Source: an uncultured Agathobaculum sp. (lineage in GTDB: Bacteria; Bacillota; Clostridia; Oscillospirales; Butyricicoccaceae). From it: DNA of 13,904 nucleotides. The position numbers and the translations under genes are program-made. Shown here in pieces: positions 13,853 to 13,904 of the stretch (the first letter of the stretch is position 1; every line of letters starts with the position of its first letter). The stretch covers positions 1-13,904 of the forward strand of contig CAKSVR010000053.1 of the NCBI GenBank assembly GCA_934504345.1. Direction: 5' to 3'. The notes beneath the pieces were generated by a model. It saw only the letters and a program-made list of their open reading frames with translations. It made no database searches and was not told where the DNA came from.

Positions 13853-13891
13853 CCTCCGCGAAGGTGTAAAATAGAGATATAACCGTGGAGG
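13853..13891 (+). promoter_or_regulatory. hairpin covering the transposase ribosome site
   Basis: CCTCCGCG (13853-13860) can pair with CGTGGAGG (13884-13891) over eight positions including one G-U. The right arm contains the ribosome site GGAGGG of the ORF at 13900. A transcript entering from outside the element would fold and hide the site; a start inside the left arm would not. Confidence 0.5.
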
Positions 13892-13899
13892 GAAGCAAA

Positions 13900-13904
13900 A
13901 TGCC
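13900..13904 (+). CDS. start of probable transposase (only first codons in window)
   Basis: ATG 13900 lies 7 bases after GGAGGG, and only Met and part of the next codon are inside the window. Its identity as a transposase is inferred solely from its position just inside the insertion-sequence end. Confidence 0.45.

Larger units (their letters stand above)
13829..13904 (+). mobile_element. left end of an insertion sequence (IS256-like), truncated by the window
   Basis: After about 13828 the epimerase sequence is replaced by an AT-rich end containing CCCAAATTTTGTGTAAACC. This resembles the terminal inverted repeats of IS256-family elements (TGTGTAAA near the tip). The exact left boundary is uncertain by a few bases because the target duplication and the other end are outside the window. 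A leader with GGAGGG leads to an ATG at 13900. Family assignment is from the end sequence only. Confidence 0.6.

Overview
The window looks like a chromosomal cell-surface locus from a Gram-positive anaerobe of the Clostridia, probably a gut-type member of the Oscillospirales or a relative. This is inferred from S-layer homology (SLH) domains, a class B sortase, LCP and VanZ-like proteins, a PHP-type phosphotyrosine phosphatase next to a CpsC/CpsD pair, and extended -10 promoters. I cannot name the species.

Left part (1-2095): the 3' end of an SLH surface protein, truncated by the window edge, with a strong terminator. It is followed by a secreted protein with a copper-amine-oxidase-N-like stalk domain, which has its own promoter and a bidirectional terminator. 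Middle-left part (2096-4397): a short minus-strand unit with promoter, 35-codon ORF and terminator; a minus-strand hypothetical protein with a possible PD-(D/E)XK nuclease core; and a plus-strand, membrane-anchored extracytoplasmic protein of unknown function.

Right part (4605-13904): a polysaccharide assembly locus. A monocistronic nucleotidyltransferase gene (rmlA-like, GTG start) precedes a tightly packed operon from 5851 to 11905. Its order is CpsC-like modulator, CpsD-like BY-kinase, CpsB-like PHP phosphatase, class B sortase, SPQTG-anchored surface protein, LCP ligase, VanZ-like membrane protein, and polyprenyl-phosphate sugar phosphotransferase. Several of these genes overlap by ATGA. 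The expected logic is that the phosphotransferase starts a lipid-linked glycan, CpsC/D/B control chain export and length through tyrosine phosphorylation, and LCP attaches the polymer to the wall. The sortase and its likely substrate add a cell-wall protein to the same transcript.

A 17-bp perfect hairpin separates this operon from galE. After galE come an unrecognised 107-codon ORF and a UDP-sugar epimerase gene. The epimerase gene is broken twice, by a one-base frameshift and by the left end of an insertion sequence (IS256-like) that runs off the window. No glycosyltransferases, flippase or polymerase are visible; if present, they should lie beyond the insertion.

Most notable points: the sortase-substrate pair embedded in a capsule-type operon; tyrosine-rich tails on both kinase partners; a shared extended -10 plus early leader hairpin in front of three transcription units; an abrupt codon-composition break inside the SLH gene; and a likely ribosome-site-sequestering hairpin in the insertion sequence. 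No tRNA, rRNA or CRISPR array was seen.
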